NCBI GenBank assembly: GCA_030015575.1
Contig: CM057347.1
Location: forward strand, 508,899,176-508,963,175
Length of the DNA stretch: 64,000 bases
Reading direction: 5' to 3'
Source of the DNA: Agapanthus africanus
Taxonomy: Eukaryota > Streptophyta > Magnoliopsida > Asparagales > Amaryllidaceae
The position numbers and the translations under genes are program-made. How positions within the stretch are numbered: position 1 is the first letter of the stretch; each line of letters starts with the position of its first letter. Of the stretch, positions 1 to 9,306 are shown one piece after another. The notes under the pieces were generated by a model. The model searched no databases. It worked only from the letters and a program-made list of their open reading frames with translations, and was not told the origin of the DNA.

Positions 1-730
1 TCTTCGTCATGGCCCTCTGATAAGTGGCACCGGCGTTCTTTAAACCGAAAGGCATCACCTTGTAGCAGAATATGCCCAAAGGGGTCCAGAAAGCGGTATG
101 CTTCTGGTCCTTAGGATGCATCTTTATCTAATTGTATCCTGATGAGCCATCCAAGAAGGAGAAAACCTCATGAGTGGACGTATTGTCTATCATCAATTCG
201 GTGACCGGTACTAGGAAGTCGTCCTTCGGGCAGGATTTATTGAGATCCTGAAAGTCTACGCAGATGCGCACCGTCCCATTTTTCTTCATCACTGGGACAA
301 TGTTAGCGATCCAGTCAGGATATTGAACCTCCTGGATGAAGCCGGAATCGATTAGCTTCTTGATCTCGGCGTTGATGCTCATCTCAAGCTCAAGCTGCAA
401 TCTTCTCGGTGCTTGTTTGATTGGTTTGACGTCTGGAGAAATCGCCAATCTGTGGACAGCAATCTCTGGATCTAGTCCTGACATCTCGGAATAGTTCCAT
501 GCGAAACAGTCTCTATGCTGCATAAGCACGTCCTTTAGCGTAGCCACCCTTTCTTCAGACAGCAGCTCACTAACGAATGTCGGCCGCGGGTCACTTGTTG
601 TCCCCAAATCAATTTTCTTGAGGTTATCTGCAGTAATGTGTATCCCATCTTCCAGCTCTTTCGGCGCCGGTGGAAACTCTAAGATCACCTCGTCATCATT
701 GTTTTTGAAGCACCATGGGAGGTCATCCAT
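1..730 (-). pseudogene. Reverse transcriptase N-terminal part, broken (element 1)
   Basis: Seen: a fragment matching the RT of element 2 almost residue for residue. It includes the segment before the fingers (DCFAWNYSEM), the KNGTVRICVDF strand and DGSSGYN. A TAG at 128-130 replaces the Gln of GYNQIK found in element 2; the frame then continues to the window edge through FGLKNAGATYQ. A second stop, just upstream of the Met at 730, separates it from the preceding domain. Known: RT copies the element RNA into DNA inside virus-like particles in the cytoplasm. The catalytic YIDD box lies beyond the left edge, so this piece cannot be judged beyond its N-terminal half. Confidence 0.85.
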
Positions 731-733
731 ATT

Positions 734-1107
734 CTAGGGCTTTCCTTCTGACAGCGTTATCATGTGGCAGGTGCGAGATCGCTTCCAGGACTGGTGTTGA
801 TCTGTTTCTACTTTCACTGCATACGTGGCTTTGGGTTCATGCTTCTGCGGTGGGGTTACCCTCCAGCTGCTGGATAAGGCGAATTTGCCGAATTGGTATT
901 GATCTTCGACCCAGTTCTTAAAGGTGAAGCAGTTTTCGAGAGGATGTCCTACTGCTCGGTGGTAGGAGCAGTAGTCTGGATGGGAGATCTCGTTCGCTTG
1001 TTCGGGATGCTTGGACTCCGGGAGTGTCATCATCTGATGCTTTACGACGAGATCGAATATCTTCCTTGTCTTGTCCCAGGAAAAAGAATACGCTCGACCC
1101 ATCTTCT
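734..1107 (-). pseudogene. Zinc-knuckle-like segment before RT (element 1)
   Basis: Seen: a 122-residue open piece beginning MGRAYSFSWDKTRKIFDL and holding DYCSYHRAVGHPLENC, a C-x2-H-x4-H-x4-C arrangement, followed by FKNWVEDQYQ. The same block occurs in element 2 (about 17100-17350). Two related blocks lie upstream in the same polyprotein at about 4100-4260 and 3180-3290. Known: gag zinc knuckles are usually CCHC and bind the genomic RNA. Inference: this is a diverged RNA-binding knuckle copied into the region between protease and RT. A TAG ends it at 734. Confidence 0.7.
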
Positions 1108-2274
1108 TTACAAGGGACGGATCTCGGCTGCTCGATTCCCGACCGCGTGGCTTCTTGGTCCCTCTTTGTCGCTGTTGAACGCCTTTCCCGTTTTTTGATT
1201 TATTTTTGCCTCTGCGTCGGGCCTTTTGTATGACGGGTGATAAGGAGGAGCATTGTCATTCTCCGTGGCCTGTTGAAGGAGGCGCTGCGTCCTGGCTTTC
1301 TCATAAATAGCCATTTCATGGTTATGGTCGTCCCGGACCTTTCGACTCGCTTCCCTTACTAGCGTGTCCATCCGTTCTTCAAACGACGGACTCGGCGTTT
1401 TAATGGTAGGATCTCGTTTTGGTTCAGGGTCAGCGTTTTCTGACAGGGCGTCCCTTTCTTCATCGAAGTCATATATGACGTAGCTACTATAGACTCGTTC
1501 CCGTTTCTTGGATTGGACATATCCTAGCCCGACCGTTTCCATTCTCCCGTTGGGCAACTTTCGCTGGGTTCCGGGGACGTCCCAAATCCTGTTATAGAAC
1601 CGTGCTTGTCAAGCAGTTTGTTTAAGGGGTACACCTTGGCGTCTCAAGAGTCTCTTTAGTCCGTCCGTATAATTTCTGGGAAAACAGATGGGCTGGAGCC
1701 TGTCGAGTGTAGAATCCACGCCATGCCAGATTTCTTTTTCCACTTTGGTTTCCCCGGATCGGTAGAATAGGATCGCCTCTTCACCTTTTCGCCTGGGAGG
1801 AACGTAAAATGTTTGCAGTTCTTGCACACCATAAGCTTCAAGTGCATCGAGATCTTTGTAATGTTCTTGTGGAACCATGGTAACTTGCAAACTCTGATTA
1901 TTGTCAGCGAAGGCTTGTATTGACGGTCGAGTGGAAAATATAACGTTAACCTCATCTTCCGAGTCGCTGCCGAAGGTCAACATGGGGGTGGACGGTCCCG
2001 AGTTGTTGCGTTGAGGCAGCCCTAAATAAACTATCTCTTCTTCCTCCTCGGTATCACTCCTGAAGACCGGAATAGTGGTGATAGCTTTGTTCTTCGGTTT
2101 GTGACACCTTTCCGTGTCCTTAAAATCTGGTAAGAAGTATTTTGCATCTTCGTATTTCCGGACTTCGTTCACGGAGAATGGGTTCAATTCCCCCGTCACA
2201 GTGTATTCGAGACCGTCTTTGAAATACTTCATACACTGGTGCTGTATAGAAGGGATAATGTTGTACTCGTGTAA
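1108..2274 (-). pseudogene. Protease-to-RT linker, broken (element 1)
   Basis: Seen: two open pieces (1108-1557 and 1609-2232) that align with a longer continuous stretch in element 2 (about 17400-18480). They contain an acidic run (DTEEEEEIVYL), a FYVPPRRKG segment and the block YVQSKKRE. A TGA at 1609-1611 stands where element 2 has CGA. A frameshift near 1255 sends the C-terminal end out of frame. No enzyme motif is visible. This stretch joins protease to RT in the polyprotein, and its own role is unknown to me. Confidence 0.65.
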
Positions 2275-4257
2275 TCAAGGCCTGCCGAGCAAAGCATTGT
2301 AGCATGTCTTGGCGTCAATGACGTGAAATTTAATATCTGTGACAAGTAGTCCGAAGCGCAGTGTCAGTATCACAGATCCGAGAGTCCGTGATGACTGGGA
2401 GTCGAAACCGGAGATGGTGATTTTATCACGAGCGAGGTGCTGAACGCTCATGCAGATTTCCTTCAATACTTTTACATTGAGGAGATTGACTGAGGACCCA
2501 TTATCAACCAGGATCTTACCGATCTTAATATCATGGCAGTATCCGGAGACATAAAGGGGACGGTTATGTTCACACGTCCCGAGAAGGAGGTCTTCATAGC
2601 CAAAGGTGATATCGGCTGTGTGCACTTCTTCCAGCTCGTCTTTCATCTTTTTTTCGGCGAGGAAAGCTTGGAATTGTTCCGGCTCTTGTAACGTCTTGAT
2701 CAGAGAATCTTTCGCCTCCTTGGATAGCAAAAGGGCGTCGAGAATGCTGAGCTGCGAGGGTATCTTCCTCAAGTGTGCCAGGACGTTGTAATCCACCTTG
2801 TTTTTCTTTGGCGGGTCCTTGGCGGTCAGCTCTTTGATGACTTGGTCATCTAGGGCGATATCCTCAGAGACTTTTTCTTTTCCCTTATCTTTTCTATTTG
2901 ACCCATTGTTCGAGGGCCCAAGATTCTTTTCGGGCAGCGTACGATTGCGCAGCTGAATATTTTCACAGGTCTTCGGTTCTTCCTCTTTTCCCGAGGTGGA
3001 TTCTTCGAAGAAAGGGCCAAGAGCCATTTCTTCATCAGAGTCGCTCCCGAAGGTGAGAACTTGCGGTCCCCCAGCGTTGACCATGTGACAGTTGCCGGTG
3101 GTTCTTCTAAGCTCCTCGGTCGTACTTCTTCGCTCCTGACGAGTTTTGTGTTTCATCCGCTTAAAATGTTGCCGGTGAGCAACATATCCCTTCCACCATC
3201 TTTTAAAAGCGTTGCACTCTTCGGTAGGGTGCGCAATATTTCGATGATATAAGCAGTAGCTAGGATGCATTTCAGCTTCACCAAGAATATTTCCTTCGGA
3301 GGGTGGCAGCTTCATCCCCATTGATATGGCTTTAGCGAACCTCTTCCTCGTCTTGAACCTGCTTTTATTCGCGGCGGATGTGCTTTGATTTGGCGGGAGC
3401 ATTACAACCCTTTCGTCCAGTCGCCGGCGCTTGGCTTCTTCAAATATGGCCATCTCACACTCTCGGGAAGCTTTGCTTTTAAGCAGCGCTTCATTCAGGA
3501 ATGCATCAATCATTTCGTCTGATGGTCCTAGAAGTTCCGGCTCGGGACCTGCCCCCGGTTTTTCTATGTAAGGAGCTTCTCCATCGTTTATCGACAAGTG
3601 AGAGATCGTATGGCAACTTGCTACGTAATCTTCAGATTCATCTGACGAGTCTTTTCCATCCTCTCCATCTTCAAGGACGTGACTGAGAAATTCATGAAGT
3701 GTGATCGGCGTCCGCGCTTTTTGATTATATTCTTCCAACACGTCAATCTGTTTTTGCAGGTCCGTACGCTTATCACCAGGCTTCACGGGCTTCTTGGCTT
3801 TCTTCTTTTTCTTCGAAGACTTTGGCTGCTGGGTGTGAGTGCTTTGGCTATCACCACTAATCTTTGGAGTTGGGCGCGGTTTCAACATTCCCTCGATGAT
3901 CTCAGGTTTCAACGGATTCTTCCACCTGATCGCCGAGCATGTCTGGAGATCGTTCAGCATTCTTTTGGTTTTGGCTGAAAGAGCGATCTCCCATGGAGCT
4001 TCCTCAACAAAAGAGCACGATGCCCTCGGCGAGTCCATCTTCTTAGGAGTGTGCGGTTGCGGTGGGCTTACTTTCCACTTCTCAGACAGTGCAAACTCTC
4101 CTTGCTGGTATTGGTCCTCGATCCATCCCTTAAAGACGAAGCAATCTTCAATCGGATGGCTTACTGTTTGGTGGTAAGGGTAATAATTAGGACCATTAGC
4201 CTCGCCGGGTTGCAAAGGTCGTTTCGGATTCGGCAGATTGATGAGCCTGTTACGCAC
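2275..4257 (-). pseudogene. Gag C-terminal region and aspartic protease (element 1)
   Basis: Seen: 660 residues in one frame. Near the N-terminus is NYYPYHQTVSHPIEDC, a knuckle-like block whose first Cys is Tyr. Next come a Lys-rich stretch and acidic segments, then a second block SYCLYHRNIAHPTEEC at about 3180-3290. At the end (about 2275-2600) lies a retropepsin-like domain with ILVDNGSSVNLL and a terminal NALLGRP. Known: retropepsins use a D-T/S-G triad, and plant Ty3 elements often vary it; here it reads D-N-G. The protease cuts the polyprotein during maturation. The frame ends at TGA 2275-2277, where element 2 has TGG. A 13-bp deletion near 4270 separates it from gag core. Confidence 0.85.
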
Positions 4258-4259
4258 CG

Positions 4260-5576
4260 CTAGTTCGAATAGTCCCGAGGGAACGAGTAAGGACGCTTCA
4301 TTTTCTCATTATAGTAGCGCCGTCTCTCTTCCAGTTGATCTGTTAGTTTTGGGGCACTGGGCTTCTGTTGAGTATCCGCAACGAATGTCGCCTTTCCTTT
4401 ACCCTTTTCATTTCGCGGCTCTAACTTCGGAGGAGACGGTCTATGACCCATCTGGTCCATCTGGGCCAGCTTGTCGATCAAGGCTTGGAATGTGGTTGGC
4501 TTAAAGAACAACATGAATTGGGAAATAGTTGCATGAGGGTCCAGAGTGCCTACGAACATACCCACTGCCGGCGCCTCCTCGATGCGCTGCTCATATTTTG
4601 ACCATAGATTCCGCCATCGGATTGCGTACTGTACCCATGTCTCGCCTGGCTTTATCCTTGCATTGATCAATGCCGTTATTGGGGTGCGTTCACTAGCACT
4701 CGCGAATCGCTGGGTGAATAACAACTCCATTTCTACGAAAGTCTTGACGGAGTCGTTTGGAAGTTCGGAGTACCACTCAAATTCCGTCTCCGACAAGCTG
4801 CCGACGAATTGGCGGAGCAAAAGCTTATCATCACCCCCGGTGTTGCCGCAAAGAGCCCTGAACTGAGCGACATGTTGATGGGGATTGCCTGTTCCCTTGT
4901 ACACATGAAACTTAGGGATGGTATATCCCGGCGGGTACTTTATCTGGTCATACCAGCCTGGATATGGTCGACCAGTTTTAACAACTTGGCCAGACGCTTC
5001 ATTTTCCTGGTGAGCTCGTATTTGCTGAGCAATGTAATCATCCAGAGTGGCCTTGGAGATGGTCTCCTCCTTGGCTGTTGAAACAGCCGGAGGAGGGTTT
5101 GATGTCTCCCCTCTGTCGTCTTCAACAATGATCAGGGGATCTTCAGCTGGAGGTTCCGGCTGTAACATCATGCCGGCCATGTCTTGGAACAAAAGCGCCA
5201 TTCTTTTTATATTGGCTGCCTGCTCTGCAGCCACTTTTTCTTTCCTTTCGAGCATTCTTCGGAGGAACTCAGTGTCAGTCTCTTGTTCCCGACACTGCTC
5301 CGAGGTCTCTGGATTTTCTTTTGGCCCGGTGAGTGCGGCCATTGCAGTCAGCATCTCTTGAAGCTTCTGCTGTTGTTGTTCCTGAGCCCTTGTTATTGAT
5401 CGGGTAAGCGGTTGATGGCCCGTAGACGCACGGCTCTCCTCTTTTCCGGAAGCCATATAAATAGTATGCATGATTATGCCCCAAGACTTGGGGCGTTTGG
5501 GCTCAGCGTCTTTGTGGTTTGCCACAGTTACAGGGGCTTTCTCCGGCCTCCTTTTCTTTTGAGCAGTTGAAGTCAA
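4260..5576 (-). pseudogene. Gag core (Retrotrans_gag type), element 1
   Basis: Seen: 438 residues. The first half is basic, then Gln- and Glu-rich and likely coiled coil (EQQQQKLQEMLT). The second half has the typical retrotransposon gag fold signature: GWYDQIKYPPGY, FVGSLSETEFEWYSELP, MELLFTQRFA, GETWVQYAIRWRNLW. Known: this domain assembles the particle. The frame is lost after PYSFPRD because of a 13-bp deletion compared with element 2 (20490-20510). A 1-bp deletion near 5575 breaks it from the N-terminal part. Confidence 0.88.
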
Positions 5577-5894
5577 GGGGGCATCGCAACGGGCACCCAG
5601 ATAGCTTTTTGTGGCTTGGCAGGATGGTTCTCTTCTTGTTGAACCTTCGGCCTTTTCTGGCGGCGGGAGTAATCTTGATCAATTACTGAGTCCCGAACCT
5701 GTCTCCAGACTTTGTAGATTTTGGAGGACGGCCGCTGAGGGGACTGCTCCGTCTTTGTTTCCGCAACATCCTCTACTGATAGAGGAGATCTTTTCAGTAT
5801 GGCGGTAGGAGAGTTCCTGCGCACCTTGTTTAGCAATTCAAAGTTGTTCTTAGTTGGAACAGCAGCATTAACTTCCACCGTTGGGACTGGTGGA
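5573..5894 (-). pseudogene. Gag N-terminal segment up to the element 2 insertion
   Basis: Seen: a basic segment (FELLNKVRRNSPTAILKRSP, then KIYKVWRQVRDS) that matches element 2 at 21834-22120. Its upstream end is cut at 5894 by the LTR of element 2; the missing N-terminal part is at 36127-36779. Residues encoded beyond 5894 in the same frame come from LTR DNA and are not gag. Confidence 0.8.
5890..5894. repeat. Target-site duplication of element 2, left copy (GTGGA)
   Basis: GTGGA stands directly before the TGTTCCCC terminus at 5895 and again at 36122-36126, directly after the other terminus of element 2. Removing the insert and one copy restores one continuous gag frame of element 1. Five bases is the usual length for Ty3/Gypsy integrases. 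Confidence 0.93.
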
Positions 5895-6439
5895 TGTTCC
5901 CCTCCGAAAGACGGCACAGGACGGACGTCTTGCCTGAAATTTGGGGCAGATGCTAATTGGTGCTATCCTTCCACCTCTCCGAAGATGCCAAGTTGATTTA
6001 TGGCACCGTGTATCGAAGGTTTAAACGGATGCGGACGATGTAGCAGACTTCGTCAGATTTCCCCTCGCTTGAGAGGTTTTTGATTGTGGGGACGCTCTTC
6101 CCTGCAGGCGCAAGCCCCTGCAGTTAATTACGCTACCGCATCACGGTAACAACTTTCTCCTTCTCCATATGGTCACTTCGTGTCGTGGGTGTTTGTTTTA
6201 TGTTTGGTTGCCCGTGGATTGTATACGGAGACTAAGTTATATTGTCGCCCGTAGAGCGTGGACTAGTACAAATCCGTATCTTTCTTAGATTTGGGTTTGG
6301 GGGTTTGGGTTTAAGGATACGTTAGCCTCGTTTGAGACTAAGATCGACTTAAACGTTTGTTAAGGATACGTTAGTCTAATTTCAGACTAAGATCGACTTA
6401 ACAGGATCGTTTAGATCCGACAAGAGAGCAATTGGGCTC

Positions 6440-6865
6440 TATTGTTTAGTTTAATGACATTGCGGTCGATAATTAGTGTAAGGACATTGCGGTCCATTGT
6501 TAGTTTTAAGACATCGCGGTCGAGGTTAAGAACATCATAGTCCGTGGACTTAAGGACTCCACAGTCCGTTGTTAGTTTTAAGACATCACGGTCGAGATTA
6601 AGGACATCATAGTCCGTGGATTTAAGGACTCCACAATCCGTTGTTAGTTTTAAGACATCGCGGTAGAGGTTAAGGACGTCATAGTCTATGAGTTTAAGGA
6701 CCCCACAATCCGACGTTAGTTTTAAGACATCCCGGTCGAGGTTAAGGACATCATAGTCCATGGGTTTAGGGACCCCACAGTCCGTTGTTAGTTTTAAGAC
6801 ATCACGGTCGAGGTTAAGGACATCATAGTCCGTGAGTTTAAGGACCCCACAGTCCGTAGTAATGT
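6440..6865. repeat. GGAC-N6-GTCC minisatellite in the LTR
   Basis: Tandem monomers of about 22-26 bp arranged in a higher-order unit of about 71 bp. Nearly every monomer contains a short inverted repeat: GGAC, six bases, GTCC (for example GGACATCATAGTCC). Others read AGACATCACGGTCG. Open frames through it give a repetitive peptide (DYDVLNLDRDVLKLT) that is a by-product of the repeat, not a gene. The same array occurs in every LTR of this family in the window. Confidence 0.9.
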
Positions 6866-6877
6866 GTGGTTATCGGG

Positions 6878-6966
6878 ACCCATCACCTCTCTGACAACGT
6901 TGAAGGATTACAACGACATATATCAGAGGAGTAAAGAGATGTACCTTCGAACCGGGTGTAAATTGA
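6878..6966. other. Conserved nested-hairpin module, LTR copy 1
   Basis: An ~88-bp block conserved in seven places although flanking LTR sequence differs. It can form an outer stem CCTCT-CTGA with TCAGAGG and an inner stem CGTTG with CAACG around AAGGATTA (in this copy the base just before the inner stem is changed). It lies downstream of the sense TATA box, so it would be in the 5' leader of the sense RNA. The function is unknown; a packaging or dimerisation role is inference. Confidence 0.65.
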
Positions 6967-7552
6967 TTGGAAGAGCAGATGAGCTCAGTTCGATTTAAAT
7001 TGAGGACTTATGGCCAGAATTAGGCTAAGTCCAGTTAAAAATGTTTAACATTTTATTTTTGTTCTGCCTGTTAGGCCTTCATTTGGGCTCTGCCCTTTTA
7101 ATAATGCTAAGCATTGGGCTCTAACATTTTTTATCTTATATTGAATGCATAGCATTCATCAGAACAATATGTGTTCTGACAGCGCGCCATGTGGCGCGCC
7201 ACGGGGCGCACCAGGCGCTTTGCGCCAGTCAAAAAGCGCATTGCGCTTCTGTCAGATAGCGCACACGAAAAGGACACGTGTCGCGCTTAGCGCTAAGCGC
7301 TAGTTTGTTAGTGCACTGCGTTTTTAATTTATGAGCGCGCTGCACTAGTTTATGGGTGCGCCAGTAAGTAACGCGTGGCGCGCTTGGCGCTGAGCGCCAA
7401 CCCAAGAGCGCAGTGCGCTGTTTTCATGAGCGCAAAGCGCAGATCGAATTTATGGTTGACACGTGGTATGTTTTGGCGCTGAGCGCCGATCCAAGGAGTG
7501 CAAAGGCGCAGTTCATGAGTGCAAGGCACTTTCTAATAGTGCAAAGCGCATT

Positions 7553-8180
7553 TTGATCAATTTTAAGATCAAAGAACAAATTTATGTTCTTCAAAGGAGG
7601 CTTTGCCTCAAGATCCAAGAACAAAAGTTCTTGTTTTTTATAAAAGGCTCTGCCTTTATAGATCAAAAAGATCTGTGAATGAAGTAAAATACTTCTTTTT
7701 ATATTTTTATGATTAGATCTTTTGATCTTTTCTTTTTAATCAAATACCTTTTGTCTTTTTATAGATCTAAGATCTTTTTAGAAGATGCTTCTTCTTTTTA
7801 CGAGATGGTTTCATCTCTGTTGTTCAAGAATTAATTCTTTACCTTTAAAGATGAAGAGATGATCTTCTTTCTTCTAAAGACTTGCCTTTTTCTCTTTGAG
7901 TTTTTCTCAAAGTTTGCAGAGGGTTTTCTCTATATGAGACTTGAAGTCTTGGGGCCTTTATATAGGGCCAATTGATTTGTTAAATCAGTTTAAGAGATCT
8001 TTCTCTGATTGATTTGGAAATATTTCCCACCGTTGGATCTTTGATCCTAAGGCTTCTGTTTTACAGAAGATAATCTTCTTGTTTTAATAAGATTGAAAAA
8101 TCTTTCTATAACAGAACTTTAGTTCTAATTAATTAATAATTTATTATTAGTAGATCTTTTGATCTAACGGTGGGGGAATT
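7553..8180. repeat. U3 stretch of consecutive short inverted repeats
   Basis: Nearly back-to-back mini-hairpins with 5-7 bp stems and 3-8 nt loops. Examples: TTGATC..GATCAA (7553-7572), AGAACA..TGTTCT (7573-7590), GAGGC-TTT-GCCTC (7597-7609), CAAGAAC-AAAA-GTTCTTG (7616-7633), AAAGGC-TCT-GCCTTT, GAAGTA-AAA-TACTTC, CTTTGAG..CTCAAAG, GGATC-TTT-GATCC. The stems differ from each other, so this is not a tandem repeat of one unit. The pattern continues beyond 8575 into the antisense leader. Confidence 0.75.
7957..7964 (-). promoter_or_regulatory. Sense LTR TATA box (TATATAAA)
   Basis: On the minus strand the sequence reads CCCTATATAAAGGCC, a good plant TATA context, about 610 bp inside the U3 end of the LTR. 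Matching boxes are at 35448-35455 in the other LTR and 57569-57576 in element 3. It would drive the genomic RNA of the element. Confidence 0.7.
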
Positions 8181-8575
8181 TTTAATTCCAGCGCTGGTGC
8201 ACCTTGCGCTAGCGCACCTACGTTTGACACGTGGCGCGCAGCGCAGAGCCAGCGCAACTGCGCTAGCGCACCCATGTTCAACACATGGCGCGCAGCGTAG
8301 AGCGCTGGATCTGAAGCGTTACTTCAACTTTTAAATTTTGAATTTTGAAACAGGGCTTTTCTCTGATTGGGGGTGCGCTGCCTAAGGCGCAACGCTCCTG
8401 GCGCTGGCGTGTCTTCTTTTGACACGCAGCGCACAGCGCACAGGATCTGAAGCGTTGCTTCAATTTTTGAATTTTGAAATTCAAAACAGAGCTTTTCTCT
8501 GATTGGGGTAAAGGAAGCGTCGCTTCATTTCAAATCATGGAATTTGAACAGAGCTTTGCTCTGATTGGGGAAACA

Positions 8576-8589
8576 AATGCCCCCCCACC
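8576..8589 (-). other. Polypurine tract of element 2
   Basis: On the minus strand GGTGGGGGGCATT directly abuts the LTR start TGTTTCCCC. Such a tract primes plus-strand DNA synthesis in all LTR elements. Equivalent tracts are at 49555 (element 5) and 58222 (element 3). It fixes the coding direction as minus. Confidence 0.85.
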
Positions 8590-8679
8590 GTTGCACTTAC
8601 ATGGCCCACACGTGAGCGCAGCGGTGGCAACGTCTGAGCCCTTGGATCAACTCAGAATTTGAAGAGACGGCTTAACGCC

Positions 8680-8687
8680 TATAAATA
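8680..8687 (+). promoter_or_regulatory. Antisense cassette TATA box (TATAAATA)
   Basis: The sequence GCCTATAAATAGGACC lies about 100 bp inside the LTR boundary and points into the internal region, against the gag-pol direction. Element 3 has the same box with the same flanks at 58326-58333. Because the surrounding 250 bp are also alike, this is a conserved promoter, not a chance match. Confidence 0.75.
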
Positions 8688-8800
8688 GGACCTTTAGTCC
8701 TTTAGATGATTATCATCTTCTTTGAGAATCTTGTTCAGAGCACCGTTCTTCTATTTGAGAACTTCTCAAAAGCCAAAAAAGAAATTCTTTTCAAACTTAG

Positions 8801-9301
8801 GTAAAATTTTAATAAATTTTAATGAGTTAAGATTTTACCCATTAACAGAGCCTTGCTCTTAATAGATCTTTGATTTATAGAACCCATTCAGGGTTTCATT
8901 AGCAGAGCTTTGCTCCATAGATCTTTGATCTAAAGAGAACCCTTTTAGGGTTCCATTAATAGAGCTTTGATCTCTAAATGGATTTTACTTATGATCTCTC
9001 AATTCATTAATGGAGCTTTGCTCCTTTCAAATCATATAGGAAAACTCTTAAGAGTTTTTCATGGATCTTGAAGATTAAAATGGAATTTTATTTTTGATGA
9101 ATTATATCATCTTCTCAGAGCAAGGTTCTTAGTGTTCTCGAGGAATTTCTTTAAATTCCCTTCATAATTGATTTCGACAGGTGTCACTCCTGTCTGCGGA
9201 GCATTGCTCTCGAGGAGTTTAACTCCCTGTGCCTATTTTTAATAAGAATTCGCTTAATCAATCTGTCCACTAATTTTTGTTGATTTTCTTCTTTTTTTTA
9301 G
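8801..9301 (+). other. Predicted 5' UTR intron of the antisense transcript
   Basis: The donor ACTTAG|GTAAAA at 8801 matches the donor ATCTTAG|GTAAAG at 58458 in element 3. The acceptor is a pyrimidine run ending TTTTTTTAG at 9301, six bases before the ATG at 9307. Element 3 has an acceptor at the same relative place. The intron is rich in short inverted repeats such as AGAGCTTTGCTC and AACCCTTTTAGGGTT. No transcript evidence is available here. Confidence 0.6.
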
Positions 9302-9306
9302 GAGTA

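Larger units (their letters stand above)
1..5894 (-). mobile_element. Element 1, left part: Tat-lineage Ty3/Gypsy gag-pol
   Basis: This is the gag-to-RT part of a large minus-strand Ty3/Gypsy element that runs off the left edge of the window. It stops at 5894, inside gag, where element 2 is inserted. Gag resumes at 36127 on the other side of that insert. The reading frame is continuous across the join once element 2 and one copy of GTGGA are removed. The protein domains are collinear with element 2, whose archaeal-type RNase H places both in the Tat lineage. Every domain is interrupted by stops or frameshifts, so this copy is dead. Confidence 0.9.
5895..8575 (-). repeat. Element 2, 3' LTR (left copy, 2681 bp)
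   Basis: Begins TGTTCCCCTCCG and ends GGGGAAACA, a short terminal inverted repeat. It is collinear with 22901-24529 plus 34964-36121. In order it holds: a conserved 5' block (5930-6300), a minisatellite (6440-6865), a nested-hairpin module (6878-6966), GCGC-rich palindromes (7180-7560) and a U3 stretch of dense short inverted repeats (7553-8575). The sense TATA box is at 7957-7964 on the minus strand, so R-U5 lies between about 7930 and 5895. The right copy is about 100 bp longer, at least partly through extra GCGC-rich units near 35740-35830. Confidence 0.92.

Noticed and set aside
5573..5996. Gag frame extending past 5894, and the frame 36027-36953 extending into LTRs at both ends
   Set aside because: The extra codons are LTR DNA across an insertion point or upstream of the primer site; the true gag limits are 5894, 36127 and 36779.
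6411..6761. Minus-strand open frames with repeating DYDVLNLDRDVLKLT (also 10342-11069, 23417-23935, 37444-37734)
   Set aside because: They are translations of the 24-bp minisatellite; the frame stays open because the monomer array lacks stops in that frame. There is no start context and no domain.
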